Below, piece after piece: positions 8,351-17,355 of a DNA stretch of 64,000 bases (position 1 is the first letter of the stretch; the number at the start of each line of letters is the position of its first letter). A model generated the notes under the pieces. It was not told where the DNA came from. It saw only the letters and a program-made list of their open reading frames with translations, and did not search any database. Origin of the DNA: CAWDCV01 sp963728125 (GTDB lineage: Bacteria > Actinomycetota > Actinomycetes > CAWDCV01); the NCBI GenBank assembly GCA_963728125.1, contig CAVSIZ010000015.1, forward strand, positions 186,001 to 250,000, given 5' to 3'. The translations under genes and the position numbers were made by a program.

Positions 8351-8590
8351 CTAGGCTGTCCGACCCTGCGTCTTGCGCACGATGCCGTACGCCGAGACCA
8401 GCGCCCACACGCCTTCGAGCAGCAGAAACCCCCACTCGCGCCCGAGGTAGGCGTCGACGGTGAGGATGGCGCTGCCCACGAGGTTGAGCATGAGGTACGA
8501 CCAGGCCTGCGGATCGAGCTTGCCCAGCTGGGCAGCAACGAATGCGACGAGGATGAGCAGCGCGCCGCCGACCTGAATGACCTGATCCAT
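8351..8590 (-). CDS. CBU_0592-like small membrane protein
   Basis: The 79-residue protein has three hydrophobic segments (VIQVGGALLILVAFVAAQLG, then LMLNLVGSAILTVDAYL, then FLLLEGVWALVSAYGIV). This matches the CBU_0592-type domain, a small membrane domain of unknown function. It follows the Gfo/Idh oxidoreductase by 10 bases on the same strand, so they are probably co-transcribed. No catalytic residues are visible. Confidence 0.7.
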   Translation of the reverse strand: MDQVIQVGGALLILVAFVAAQLGKLDPQAWSYLMLNLVGSAILTVDAYLGREWGFLLLEGVWALVSAYGIVRKTQGRTA

Positions 8591-8600
8591 CAGACCGTCC

Positions 8601-9608
8601 TCACGCGATGCGCGGCGAGCGCGGTCGAGGCTCGAAGCCAGCGGCGCGATAGCACGCGTCGATGAGCTGCATGTTCACGACGGCATCGTCGCCGTCCGTC
8701 GGCATGGGGACGCCCTCGCGCACCAGTGTCGTGAACGCATCGAGCTGGTAGGCGTACGACGTCCGGGTGCTGAGTTCGTCCGTGCGTTCGCCCTCGGGGG
8801 TATGAATCATGACGCGTGGGTCCCAGTGCGGGACGGCGAAGCTCGGCACGATGACCTGACCGCGCGTGCCGGTGACGTGCAGGGAGATCTCGGGATCGGC
8901 CGCGCTCATGTTGCAGCGCATCAGGCCAGTGGCACCGGAGGGGAACGCAAACTCGGCGTCGATCCACTCGTCGACACCAGGTGCACCCTGGCGTTCCCCG
9001 GCACGCGCCCCCACGAGGGTAGGTTCACCGCCCGCGTACGGCGCGAGCTCTCGCATCGCACGCAGGTTGTAGCAACCGAGATCCATCAACGCCCCACCGG
9101 CGAGAGAAAGCGACCACCGCGGGTCGTCGGGACCCGGCGCCGGGATCGCGGACATGGTCTCCACGCTGCGCAGATCGCCGATCTCGCCCGACGACATCAC
9201 CTCGTGCAGTCGCCGCATCACCGGGTGGTAGGTGTAGTGAAACGCCTCGACAACATGCACGGCGGCTCGTTGTGCCGCGTCGCGTACCTCCGCCGCTTCG
9301 TCGGCGTTCGATGCAAACGGCTTCTCCGAGAGCACGTGCTTGCGGGCAGCAATAGCCACGAGGTTCCACGGAGCATGCAGCCCGTTGGCGAGGGGGTTGT
9401 AGACCGCCTCGACCTCGGGGTCGTCGATGACGTCCTGGTACGAGTCCGCGACCCGCTCGATCCCGTGCTGCTGTGCGTACGCGTCGGCTCGATCCCGGTC
9501 GCGAGCAGCGACGACGACGACGCGCGCGCCGGCAGCCTGGGCAGGCTCGATGAGAGCGCGAGTTGCGATGCGCGATGCGCCCAAGATGCCAATCCGCAGC
9601 TGTTCCAT
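8601..9608 (-). CDS. Gfo/Idh/MocA family NAD(P)-dependent oxidoreductase
   Basis: The 335-residue protein begins with the Rossmann motif RIGILGASRIATRALIEPA, followed by the family motif ANGLHAPWNLVAIAARKHVL and the EKPF signature whose lysine lies in the active site. The second half is the Gfo/Idh C-terminal alpha/beta domain. These enzymes oxidise or reduce sugars, inositols or dihydrodiols with NAD(P). It is followed at 10 bases by a small membrane protein gene and preceded by a GNAT gene on the same strand. The substrate cannot be predicted. Confidence 0.88.
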   Translation of the reverse strand: MEQLRIGILGASRIATRALIEPAQAAGARVVVVAARDRDRADAYAQQHGIERVADSYQDVIDDPEVEAVYNPLANGLHAPWNLVAIAARKHVLSEKPFASNADEAAEVRDAAQRAAVHVVEAFHYTYHPVMRRLHEVMSSGEIGDLRSVETMSAIPAPGPDDPRWSLSLAGGALMDLGCYNLRAMRELAPYAGGEPTLVGARAGERQGAPGVDEWIDAEFAFPSGATGLMRCNMSAADPEISLHVTGTRGQVIVPSFAVPHWDPRVMIHTPEGERTDELSTRTSYAYQLDAFTTLVREGVPMPTDGDDAVVNMQLIDACYRAAGFEPRPRSPRIA

Positions 9609-9619
9609 GAGCCCGGACC

Positions 9620-10117
9620 CTACCCAGCATCGAATGGTGTCAGCGCGAGCTCCAACACCAGCTCGTCGCGGAGCGGAATGCCGTACTCACCGATAGCCGG
9701 AATCTCCGGCTTCAACGTCTCACGGCTCTCGTCGACAGCTCCGACGTGCAGCGCGCACAGCCGAAAGCCGCGCCGCTGATAGAACCGCAGCGCATCGACG
9801 TTGTCGTTCGTGGTGACCAGGAACAGCCGCCGACCACCCCGATCTCTGGCGAGCCGAGCTGCTTCGGTCAGTAAGGCGGTCCCGATTCCGCCCCGTCGAT
9901 CGTCGACGTGAAGAGTCAGGACTTCACTCTCAGCATCGTCGAATCGCAGCGTCAGCACGCCCACGATGCTCCCGTCGCGCTCCGCAAGGACTGCTGGATG
10001 CTCCAGGGGCATCAGCAGCTGCCCGAGGCGGGTCACCCGCGCGTGATTGTGCCGGCGCAGGAAATCGCCGACAGCATCGTCGTGTTCAGGCTCGGCAAAC
10101 CGTATTGATACGTCCAC
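9620..10117 (-). CDS. GNAT family N-acetyltransferase
   Basis: The protein carries a GNAT core with the acetyl-CoA loop DRRGGIGTALLTEAARLARD at about residues 75-95 and the C-terminal LRFYQRRGFRLCALHVGAVD. I chose the GTG at 10117 (165 residues) because homology begins at VDVSIRFAEPEHD. An ATG at 10156 would add 13 residues and push close to the divergent LuxR gene at 10179. Members acetylate amines on small molecules or proteins; the substrate is unknown. It lies upstream of the Gfo/Idh gene by 11 bases. Confidence 0.85.
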   Translation of the reverse strand: MDVSIRFAEPEHDDAVGDFLRRHNHARVTRLGQLLMPLEHPAVLAERDGSIVGVLTLRFDDAESEVLTLHVDDRRGGIGTALLTEAARLARDRGGRRLFLVTTNDNVDALRFYQRRGFRLCALHVGAVDESRETLKPEIPAIGEYGIPLRDELVLELALTPFDAG

Positions 10118-10178
10118 GCCGCGACTCTGCCAGGTAACCGGCGAGTACATTGCCAACCGGATCGAGGGGCGGTGACCC

Positions 10179-11813
10179 GTGGACGCGAGCGCGGAAGTCG
10201 TCGATGTGCTCGAACGAGGGCGGGCGGCCTTCGCCGCCCGCTCGTGGACGGAGGCATTTCGTCAGCTGTCCGCGGCGGATAGTCAGTCGTTGCTGGAACC
10301 CGCGGACCTCATGCTGCTCGCGGCCGCGGCGTACCTCATCGGACGAGAGGCAGAAAGCACCGATCTGTGGGCTCGGGCTCATGCGGAGTATCTGCGGGTC
10401 GGCGACACAGGGAGAGCCATCCGGTGCGCGTTCTGGCTCGGCTTCGGCTTGATCCTGCGCGGCGAGATGGCCACTGCCGGCGGCTGGCTGAGTCGCGGCC
10501 AGCGGATGCTGGACGACGACCCGGACATCGTTGAGCGTGGCTACCTCCTTGTTCCCGTCGCTGTGCAGAGCCTGCACGCCGGCGACGGCGTCACGGCGCA
10601 CAACACATTCGCGCAGGTGTACGAGATCGCTCGGCGCTTCGACGACCCCGACCTGATTGCCCTGGGTCAGCTCGGGACGGGACAGGGGCTTGTCGCGCAG
10701 GGACTGGTCGTCGACGGCGTCCGACTGCTCGACGAGGCCATGGTCACCATCACCACCGACCAGGTGTCCCCGATGGTCGTGGGTCTCGTGTACTGCGCCG
10801 TGATCGATGCCTGTCAGGTCGCTTTCGATCTGCGGCGGGCACAGCAGTGGACCGCGGCCCTCACGCGGTGGTGTGATTCGCAACCTGACCTCGTGCCGTA
10901 TCGCGGTCAGTGCCTCGTGCATCGTGTCCAGGTCATGCAGTTGCACGGCGCCTGGCCCGATGCCCTCAACGAGGCACAGCGAGCATGCGACAACCTCGAG
11001 GGCCGGCCAGCGCTGGGAATGGCGCGCTATGAGCAGGCGGAGCTCTACCGGCTCCGTGGCGAGGCATCCATGGCCGAGCACGCGTATGAGCAGGCCAGCG
11101 ATTGGGGGCACGATCCGCAGCCTGGCCTTGCCTTGTTGCGCCTCGGCCAGGGCAATTCCAGTGCGGCCGAGGCGGCTATCCGCCGAGCGATCAGCGAACC
11201 CGGCGATCCGCGCCGGCGCGCCCAGCTTCTCCGGGCGCATGTCGAGATCATGCTGGCCACGAAAGACATCGCGGCGGCGCGCGGCGCTGCCGACGAGCTG
11301 ATGCAGATCGCCGACGTCCTCGATGCAGCGTTGATTCGGACAATCGCTGCGTGCGCGCACGGCTCTGTGCTGATTGCGGAGAACGCTGCCAGTGCGGCGC
11401 TGAGCACGCTGCGGGCCGCCTGGTGGACGTGGCAGGAGCTCGACGCACCGTACGAGGCCGCGCGCACACGCGTACTGATTGGGCAGGCCTGCCGCGAACT
11501 CGGTGACGAGGACGGTGCCCGCATGGAGTTCCATGCCGCGAGCACGGTGTTCGAACAGCTCGGTGCTGCTCCCGATCTTGCCCGGGCTACTGCGCTCATG
11601 GGCGTTGCCCCGAGAAGCGCAGGACCCTTGACCCCGCGCGAAGTGGAGGTGCTTCGTCTCGTCGCAACCGGGAAGACGAATCGCGCTGTAGCTGCGGACC
11701 TGTTCCTCAGCGAGAAGACGGTTGCCCGCCACATCAGCAACATCTTCCTAAAGCTGAACGTGTCGTCGCGGTCCGCAGCCACCGCGTACGCCTACGAGCA
11801 CGACCTCATGTAG
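10179..11813 (+). CDS. Large LuxR family regulator with TPR-like sensor region
   Basis: The 544-residue protein ends in a LuxR DNA-binding domain (LTPREVEVLRLVATGKTNRA, then SEKTVARHISNIFLKLNVSS). Residues 1-470 are helical repeats of TPR type, with Ala/Leu spacing and tandem pairs such as EAEYLRVGDTGRAIR. No ATPase Walker motif is present, so it is not a full LAL protein; it resembles the C-terminal half of one. It probably senses a partner or ligand through the repeats. Translation starts at a GTG. The upstream 60 bases are shared with the divergent GNAT gene. Confidence 0.85.
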   Translation: MDASAEVVDVLERGRAAFAARSWTEAFRQLSAADSQSLLEPADLMLLAAAAYLIGREAESTDLWARAHAEYLRVGDTGRAIRCAFWLGFGLILRGEMATAGGWLSRGQRMLDDDPDIVERGYLLVPVAVQSLHAGDGVTAHNTFAQVYEIARRFDDPDLIALGQLGTGQGLVAQGLVVDGVRLLDEAMVTITTDQVSPMVVGLVYCAVIDACQVAFDLRRAQQWTAALTRWCDSQPDLVPYRGQCLVHRVQVMQLHGAWPDALNEAQRACDNLEGRPALGMARYEQAELYRLRGEASMAEHAYEQASDWGHDPQPGLALLRLGQGNSSAAEAAIRRAISEPGDPRRRAQLLRAHVEIMLATKDIAAARGAADELMQIADVLDAALIRTIAACAHGSVLIAENAASAALSTLRAAWWTWQELDAPYEAARTRVLIGQACRELGDEDGARMEFHAASTVFEQLGAAPDLARATALMGVAPRSAGPLTPREVEVLRLVATGKTNRAVAADLFLSEKTVARHISNIFLKLNVSSRSAATAYAYEHDLM

Positions 11814-11905
11814 CGCGCGTACACAGAATTTCGCATACGGCGTCGAACGACGTTGGATGATCCGCCCGACGCGGAACCGACGATCCGATTCGTAGCGTCC
11901 GGAGC

Positions 11906-12262
11906 ATGAACATCGCTGTCTTTGCCGGCATCGTGTCGACGGTCATCTTCGCCGTCGGTACGTTGCCGATGCTGCTCAAGGCCGCGAGGACCAAAGACCT
12001 CGGCTCGTACAGCCTGAGCCAGATCCTTCTCAACAACGTTGGCAACGCGGTGCACACCATCTACGTCGTGCACTTGCCGGCCGGACCGATCTGGTGGCTG
12101 CATGGCTTCTACGTGGTGAGCACTGCACTCATGCTGTTGTGGTACGTGCGGTACGTCCTGCACCGCCCCTATCTCACTGCCAACGTACATAGTTCTACCC
12201 ATGCCGAGCGGCGCACCGAGATGGGTGATGCTCCCGACGCGCTGATCCCAGCGGCTTCCTAG
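11906..12262 (+). CDS. PQ-loop / SemiSWEET-like small membrane protein
   Basis: The 118-residue protein has three hydrophobic spans within residues 1-90 and a SWEET/PQ-loop-like pattern LPMLLKAARTKDLGSYSLSQ, in which the spans flank a polar KDLGSYS turn. SemiSWEETs form dimers that transport sugars, and related PQ-loop proteins serve other small solutes. The C-terminal 30 residues are hydrophilic and disordered. The gene stops 10 bases before the monooxygenase start. The transport substrate is unknown and the family call rests on the motif only. Confidence 0.7.
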   Translation: MNIAVFAGIVSTVIFAVGTLPMLLKAARTKDLGSYSLSQILLNNVGNAVHTIYVVHLPAGPIWWLHGFYVVSTALMLLWYVRYVLHRPYLTANVHSSTHAERRTEMGDAPDALIPAAS

Positions 12263-12272
12263 CGTCGACGTC

Positions 12273-13397
12273 ATGAGTGACAACGCATATGTCGAGACCG
12301 TCATCATCGGCGGCGGCCAGGCCGGTTTGGCGACCGGCTATCACCTTGCCCGGCGGCAGCGGGCGTTTGTCATCCTGGAAGCCAGCCAGCGCATCGGTGA
12401 CGTGTGGCGAGAGCGTTTCGACTCGCTGCGCCTCTACAGCCCGGCGCGGTACGCCGGCCTACCAGGCCTGGCGTTCCCTGCCGATCCATGGTCGTACCCC
12501 ACCAAGGACGACATGGCGGACTATCTCGAGGCGTACGCCGCACACTTCTCGCTGCCTGTCGAGACAGGCGTCCAGGTGAAGCGGCTATCCCGAAAGCAGG
12601 ACCGCTATGTGGTGGCGTGTCGAGGTCGGACGTTCGAGGCAGACCACGTCGTCATCGCATCGGGGACGTTCCAGAGCCCGATCGTGCCCGAGTTCGCGCG
12701 GCTGCTCGATCCGGGAATCCGCCAGCTCCACTCGGGGAAGTACCACAATCCGACGCAGCTGCAGCCAGGCCCGGTCCTCGTCGTGGGCGCGAGTCATTCC
12801 GGCGCGGACATCGCCTATGAAGTTGCTGGCGACCATCCCACAGTGCTGTCCGGGAAGGTCCACGGGGAGATCCCATTCCGGATCGACAGTCGCGCGGCAC
12901 ACATGGTCTTTCCGCTGCTCTGGTTCTTCTGGAACCACGTCGCGACGCAGAAGACGCCGATTGGGCGGAAGATCCGGCCGGAAGTGCTGGCGCACGGTGG
13001 GCCACTGATCCGCGTGAAGAAGGCGGACCTTCAGGAGGCCGGCGTCGAGCGCACCGACTCCCGAGTCGCCGGCGTCAAGGACGGCAAGCCGCTCCTCGAA
13101 GATGGACGCGTCCTCGACGTCACCAACGTGATCTGGTGCACCGGGTTCGGCAAGGACGTCAGCTGGATTGACCTGCCCGTTGTCGGATCGGACGGGTGGC
13201 CAGAGCAGTCAGGGGGCGTCTCCCCGACCGCGCCCGGCCTGTACTTCGTCGGTCTGCCCTTCCTGTACGCGTTCGCCTCGATGCTCGTCGGCGGAGTCGG
13301 CCGGGACGCCGATCGGGTCGCCGACCACATCTCGCGACAGGCAAGGCAGCCACTCTCCGCGGATCTCGAGGCATCGACATCGCTCGCGCCACGTTGA
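12273..13397 (+). CDS. Flavin-containing monooxygenase-like NAD(P)/FAD oxidoreductase
   Basis: The 374-residue protein has the FAD-binding motif IIGGGQAGLATGYHLARR at residues 8-25 and a second dinucleotide motif VLVVGASHSGADIAYEVA near 170, the NADPH site of flavin monooxygenases. WRERFDSLRLYSPARYAGLP is typical of the YUCCA/CzcO-like group. It probably oxygenates a small hydrophobic compound at nitrogen, sulfur or a ketone. It begins 10 bases after the PQ-loop gene and is followed by a membrane methyltransferase, suggesting a short three-gene operon. The substrate is not deducible. Confidence 0.88.
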   Translation: MSDNAYVETVIIGGGQAGLATGYHLARRQRAFVILEASQRIGDVWRERFDSLRLYSPARYAGLPGLAFPADPWSYPTKDDMADYLEAYAAHFSLPVETGVQVKRLSRKQDRYVVACRGRTFEADHVVIASGTFQSPIVPEFARLLDPGIRQLHSGKYHNPTQLQPGPVLVVGASHSGADIAYEVAGDHPTVLSGKVHGEIPFRIDSRAAHMVFPLLWFFWNHVATQKTPIGRKIRPEVLAHGGPLIRVKKADLQEAGVERTDSRVAGVKDGKPLLEDGRVLDVTNVIWCTGFGKDVSWIDLPVVGSDGWPEQSGGVSPTAPGLYFVGLPFLYAFASMLVGGVGRDADRVADHISRQARQPLSADLEASTSLAPR

Positions 13398-13406
13398 TGT
13401 CAGAAG

Positions 13407-13904
13407 ATGTACGCGATGGCGCGCATCGGCAACGTTCCCCTGCCTGAGCCTTACCTCATCGCGCTGGGCGTCGGTCTCACGCTGAGCCGGCTTCGCCCGT
13501 GGCCGTTGCCAGTGTCGTCTTCGCTACGCCTGCTGATCGGCGTGCCGCTCGTTGCTGCGGGAACGCTGCTCGCGGGTGCAGCCGTTCGATCAGCGGGCCA
13601 GGTCGAGGTGGCGAATCCGCAGCAGTTGCTCACTCGTGGTTCCTACGCGCGAACGCGCAATCCGATGTACGTCGGCTGGGCGCTGATCCATCTTGGTGCT
13701 GGCGTGGCAACGGGGTCGTCGTGGCTGCTGGTCTCGTTCCTTCCCGCGATCGCCTGGATACATGGCGACGTGCTGCGTGAGGAACAAGCGCTGCACCGGC
13801 GCTTCGGCAGCGAGTTCGAGGTGTACGCCGAGTCCGTTCCTCGCTACCTCGTCGGAGTCAGGCCGACGGCACCAGGTCTGGCTCAACGTGACCGTCGCTC
13901 ATGA
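13407..13904 (+). CDS. Isoprenylcysteine carboxyl methyltransferase (ICMT/PEMT) family protein
   Basis: The 165-residue integral membrane protein has the family core GSYARTRNPMYVGWALIHLG with the RNPMY motif that binds S-adenosylmethionine, followed by a hydrophobic hairpin and the conserved LREEQALHRRFGSEFEVYAE helix. Bacterial members methylate lipids or small isoprenoid-like compounds in the membrane. It starts 10 bases after the monooxygenase gene. Its 3' end overlaps the convergent ABC exporter gene by 47 bases. The substrate is unknown. Confidence 0.85.
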   Translation: MYAMARIGNVPLPEPYLIALGVGLTLSRLRPWPLPVSSSLRLLIGVPLVAAGTLLAGAAVRSAGQVEVANPQQLLTRGSYARTRNPMYVGWALIHLGAGVATGSSWLLVSFLPAIAWIHGDVLREEQALHRRFGSEFEVYAESVPRYLVGVRPTAPGLAQRDRRS

Positions 13905-15810
13905 CCACGCCGTCGAGACAGCGCGCCTGGACGCGGCCACCGGCGAACTGTTCCTGGTACAGGCCCGCGTAGAGACCGCCGCGGGCAAGCAGCTCGGTGT
14001 GCGTGCCCTGCTCCACGAGCCGGCCGCGGTCGATGACGAAGATGACGTCCGCCGACAGGATCGTGGACAGGCGGTGGGCGATGGCGATGGTGGTCCGATC
14101 GCGCATGACGGTCTCGAGCGCGTTCTGAACGAGCCGCTCGCTGGTCGTGTCGAGCGCCGACGTGGCCTCGTCGAGTACGAGAAGGCGCGGGTCCTTGAGG
14201 ATGACGCGGGCGATGGCGAGGCGCTGGCGCTCTCCACCGGACAGGCGATAGCCACGCTCGCCGACGACGGTGTCGTAGCCGTCGTCAAAGGACACGATGC
14301 GATCGTGAATGTTCGCAGCGCGCGCTGCCGCCTCGATTTGCGCGTCGGTAGCGTCCTCGTCGGCGTAGCGAAGGTTGTCGCGGATCGTCCCGTGGAACAG
14401 GTACGTCTCCTGCGTGACCATGCCCACGAGGTTTGCGAGTGAAGACAGCCGCAGCGAACGAACGTCGTGGTCATCGACCTGAACGCTGCCGCGATCGACG
14501 TCGTACAGGCGAGGAACGAGATATGACAGCGTCGTCTTGCCCGCGCCGCTCGGCCCGACGACAGCGGCAAGCTGTCCGGGTCGGATGTGCAGCGTGATGT
14601 CCTGCAGCGCCCAGGTCGGCGAAGCGTCGGCCTCGTCGACCGCTCGTATGTCGGCATCGCTGCCCGTCACCACCGGCGCCGGATAGCGGAACCACACGCC
14701 GTCGAACCTGATATCGCCCTTGACTGCCGCCTTGGGAATGTCGACAGCACCCGGTGCGTCGACGATCGTCGGCTTGAGGTCGAGATACTCGAAGATGCGC
14801 GCGAACAGCGCGAGTGATGTCTGTACGTCGACTGCGACGCGCAACAGCTGCACGACCGGGAACAGCAGCCGGGTCTGCAGCGTAGTGAATGCGACGATCG
14901 TGCCGGCGCTCAAGCCCGCGCCACCGCCGAGAACGCCGCCGATCGCCAGCCCCGCAACGAGGTAGACAGCGGCCGGCGTGATGCCGAAGAACGCCTGTAC
15001 CAGTGCGAAAAACGACTGCCCAGTCATCGTTTGCCTGACTTGCAGCTTGGCCTGCCGCGCGTTCTCCTCGCGGTAACGGGCGATCTCCAGCGACTCACGG
15101 TTGAAGACCTTGGCGAGCAGCACGCCGGAGACCGACAGTGCCTCCTGCGTGATCGCCGACATGTCTGACAGCGACGCCTGCGTGCTGGCGGCAATCCGCC
15201 GACGCACCCTGCCGACGCGTATCTGCAGCAGGATGAACACCGGCATCAGCGCAAGCGCCACGAGCGTCAATCGCCAGGACAGCAGGAGCATGCCGATCAG
15301 CGATGCTGCCACGGTCACGACGTTCGACAGGATTGTCGATGCTGTATCGGTGACGACGCTCTGAACGCCACCGACGTCGTTGCCGAGTCGTGACTGGATC
15401 GCGCCGGTCTTGGTCGAGGTGAAGAAGCCCAGCTGCATCGACTGCAGGTGCGCAAACAGCCGATCCCGCAGATCTCGCATCACCATGTTGCCGAGCACCG
15501 TGGCGTGGTAGGTCTGCCAGACCCCGATTGCGGCGCTGACGATCGTGACCCCGATCATCGCGCCGACCAGGACGTACAAGAGAGGGAGGTCTGGCCCACC
15601 AGGCACGAACAGCGCGTTGTCGAAGACCGCTTCAGTGAGGAATGGGATGGCAATGCCGAGCGTCGACGCGAAGACGATGGCGATCGCGATGACGGCAACC
15701 CGGCCCCGATAGGGACGGAACAGGCCGACGACTCGCTTTCCCAGTCCCGGCGTCTCAGTCCGCCGCGGGAATGGATCGGTAGTGGGAGGGCGGGCCAGCA
15801 GGCTGCTCAC
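13858..15810 (-). CDS. ABC exporter, fused permease and ATPase (MsbA/MDR type)
   Basis: From the GTG at 15810 the protein has 650 residues: six membrane spans in the first 320 and a nucleotide-binding domain in the rest, with Walker A GPSGAGKTT, signature LSGGERQRLAIAR, Walker B LLVLDEATSAL and the H-loop IAHRLST. The type exports lipids, peptides or drugs as a homo- or heterodimer; none of its catalytic motifs is degenerate, so a homodimer can work. An ATG at 15951 would extend the frame into the ferredoxin gene, with no homology. It lies 55 bases after the ferredoxin gene. Confidence 0.92.
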   Translation of the reverse strand: MSSLLARPPTTDPFPRRTETPGLGKRVVGLFRPYRGRVAVIAIAIVFASTLGIAIPFLTEAVFDNALFVPGGPDLPLLYVLVGAMIGVTIVSAAIGVWQTYHATVLGNMVMRDLRDRLFAHLQSMQLGFFTSTKTGAIQSRLGNDVGGVQSVVTDTASTILSNVVTVAASLIGMLLLSWRLTLVALALMPVFILLQIRVGRVRRRIAASTQASLSDMSAITQEALSVSGVLLAKVFNRESLEIARYREENARQAKLQVRQTMTGQSFFALVQAFFGITPAAVYLVAGLAIGGVLGGGAGLSAGTIVAFTTLQTRLLFPVVQLLRVAVDVQTSLALFARIFEYLDLKPTIVDAPGAVDIPKAAVKGDIRFDGVWFRYPAPVVTGSDADIRAVDEADASPTWALQDITLHIRPGQLAAVVGPSGAGKTTLSYLVPRLYDVDRGSVQVDDHDVRSLRLSSLANLVGMVTQETYLFHGTIRDNLRYADEDATDAQIEAAARAANIHDRIVSFDDGYDTVVGERGYRLSGGERQRLAIARVILKDPRLLVLDEATSALDTTSERLVQNALETVMRDRTTIAIAHRLSTILSADVIFVIDRGRLVEQGTHTELLARGGLYAGLYQEQFAGGRVQARCLDGVVMSDGHVEPDLVPSA

Positions 15811-15865
15811 TCCGTCACCGTACGCAGCCGGTAGTGCACCGGCCAGGCTGATCAGGCGGCGCAGC

Positions 15866-16096
15866 TCAGCCGGTGGCCTCGGTGCGCAGGCGTTCGAGAT
15901 GGATGGCGAGCGTTGGACACACCTTCGCGGCTCGGCCGGCGAGTCCTTCAAAACTGGGCGGCACGGCGACGGTCATCGGGTACGGGTAGCCCCAGTCGTC
16001 GAGCGACATCAGCTCCGGCAGCAGCTCGGCGCACAGTCCGTGACCCTCGCAGGTGATCGGGTTGACGCGCAGCACCATGCTCTCCGGCCGGGTCAT
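15866..16096 (-). CDS. Small 3Fe-4S-type ferredoxin
   Basis: The 76-residue protein has CEGHGLCAELLPELM at the front and KVCPTLAIHLE near the end, that is Cys-x5-Cys plus a distal Cys-Pro. This is the three-cysteine pattern of actinobacterial [3Fe-4S] ferredoxins; the missing fourth cysteine is replaced by glycine or histidine. It overlaps the NuoF-like gene by 4 bases. In this operon it most likely passes electrons between the flavoprotein and the two-haem membrane protein. Family members also feed P450s, and a P450 lies 24 kb away. Confidence 0.9.
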   Translation of the reverse strand: MTRPESMVLRVNPITCEGHGLCAELLPELMSLDDWGYPYPMTVAVPPSFEGLAGRAAKVCPTLAIHLERLRTEATG

Positions 16097-17355
16097 CGAT
16101 CCGCACCGGTCGTCGCGTGCCTGCAGCTACCCCGCAGGTGCCACGCGATGTCGTCTTCGAACACCGACAGCGCACTCGCGACGAGTCCTGCCGTGTCGTC
16201 CGGGTGCCCGCAGGCACCACGACCAGGCATGATGCCGCACCACTTCTTGAGTCGATCCACGTCGCGATCGTCGGCGTCGCCGGCGATCAGCGATGCGAGC
16301 GTCGACGCGATGGCGGGCAGCCCGTTGATGCACGGTCCGCACTGGCCTGCCGTCTCCGCCGCGAGAAAGCGGGCCAGCCGCGCCGTCTCCATCAGCCCGC
16401 ACTCGTCGTCGTGCAGCACCATGAGCGAGGCGACGCCGAGCGCACCACCGACCGCACGTAGCCCGTCGTGGCTGAGTAGCGTCTCGACCGCTATGTCGGC
16501 GCGCAGCCACCTGCCGCTTGCCCCGCCCACCAGTACGGCAGTCGGCACCCGCGCCCACCGGTCGGTGGTCTCCAGTACCTCGCCGACGGTCGTCCCGATC
16601 GGTACCTCCGCGACTGCTGGCACCCCGTCGTGCCCGTGCACGGTGATCACGAGCGAGCCAGGCTCCTCCACCGGGCCGAGCTGCCGGAACCAGTCGGCGT
16701 CGTGGCGGGCGAGCAGCCCGAGATTCGCGAGCGTCTCCACGTTGTTCACCAGCGTCGGCCGGCGACCGACGCCTCGCTCCGCCATCCGGGGCGGGCGGAA
16801 CGTGGGCACCGCCGGACCGCCCGACAGCGCCTGCACGACGGCGGACGCTTCGCCGGCGACGTAGGTGTCGGGGGCGGTCGCGATCGAGACGGGCACCCGG
16901 TCGAGGCCGCGCCGCGATCGCTCGGACAGCGCGTACCTGACCGTGGTCAGGATCGAGTCCACCCCGACGACGTACAGGTAGATCCGCTTCGCCTTGACGA
17001 GTTGCGCCGCGAGTTGCGCGCCGTCGAGGACCAGGTGCGGGACGCGCGCGAGGAGGAAGGCGTCCTTCTCGCTGAGCGGGTCGCTAGCGGCCCCATTGGC
17101 GACGACGACGGCTCGGCCGCGTGCGTTCAGGACCGCGCGCATCTTCGCAGCGACAGGGAATCCGGCGCCGCCGCGCCCGCGCAGCCCGCTGCGGGCGACG
17201 CCATCCAGGGACGTCGGCGTCGCCGGCCCGTGGATGTCGAGATGATCGGCCAGCGACACCGAGCCGACGCCGGGCTGTACGCCTGCCAGCAGTCGCGGGA
17301 GTAGCGCCGCGGACCGCCGACGGCGCACGGGGACCTCCGAGCTCACGGCGGTCAC
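16093..17355 (-). CDS. NuoF-like NAD(P)H dehydrogenase flavoprotein
   Basis: The 420-residue protein resembles the 51-kDa subunit of complex I. It has the glycine-rich GLRGRGGAGFPVAAKMRAVL segment that binds NADH and FMN, a SLBB domain (VAEVPIGTTVGEVLETTDR) and a C-terminal Fe-S region with cysteines in QCGPC, WCGIM and GACGHP. The first cysteine of the usual CxxCxxC pattern is missing, but four cysteines remain. No NuoE or NuoG partner is nearby. It probably oxidises NAD(P)H and hands electrons to the adjacent ferredoxin or membrane haem protein. Both ends overlap neighbours by 4 bases. Confidence 0.88.
   Translation of the reverse strand: MTAVSSEVPVRRRRSAALLPRLLAGVQPGVGSVSLADHLDIHGPATPTSLDGVARSGLRGRGGAGFPVAAKMRAVLNARGRAVVVANGAASDPLSEKDAFLLARVPHLVLDGAQLAAQLVKAKRIYLYVVGVDSILTTVRYALSERSRRGLDRVPVSIATAPDTYVAGEASAVVQALSGGPAVPTFRPPRMAERGVGRRPTLVNNVETLANLGLLARHDADWFRQLGPVEEPGSLVITVHGHDGVPAVAEVPIGTTVGEVLETTDRWARVPTAVLVGGASGRWLRADIAVETLLSHDGLRAVGGALGVASLMVLHDDECGLMETARLARFLAAETAGQCGPCINGLPAIASTLASLIAGDADDRDVDRLKKWCGIMPGRGACGHPDDTAGLVASALSVFEDDIAWHLRGSCRHATTGADR

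Noticed and set aside
10086..11732. 548-residue minus-strand frame
   Set aside because: It is antisense to the LuxR regulator, whose C-terminal helix-turn-helix is unmistakable.
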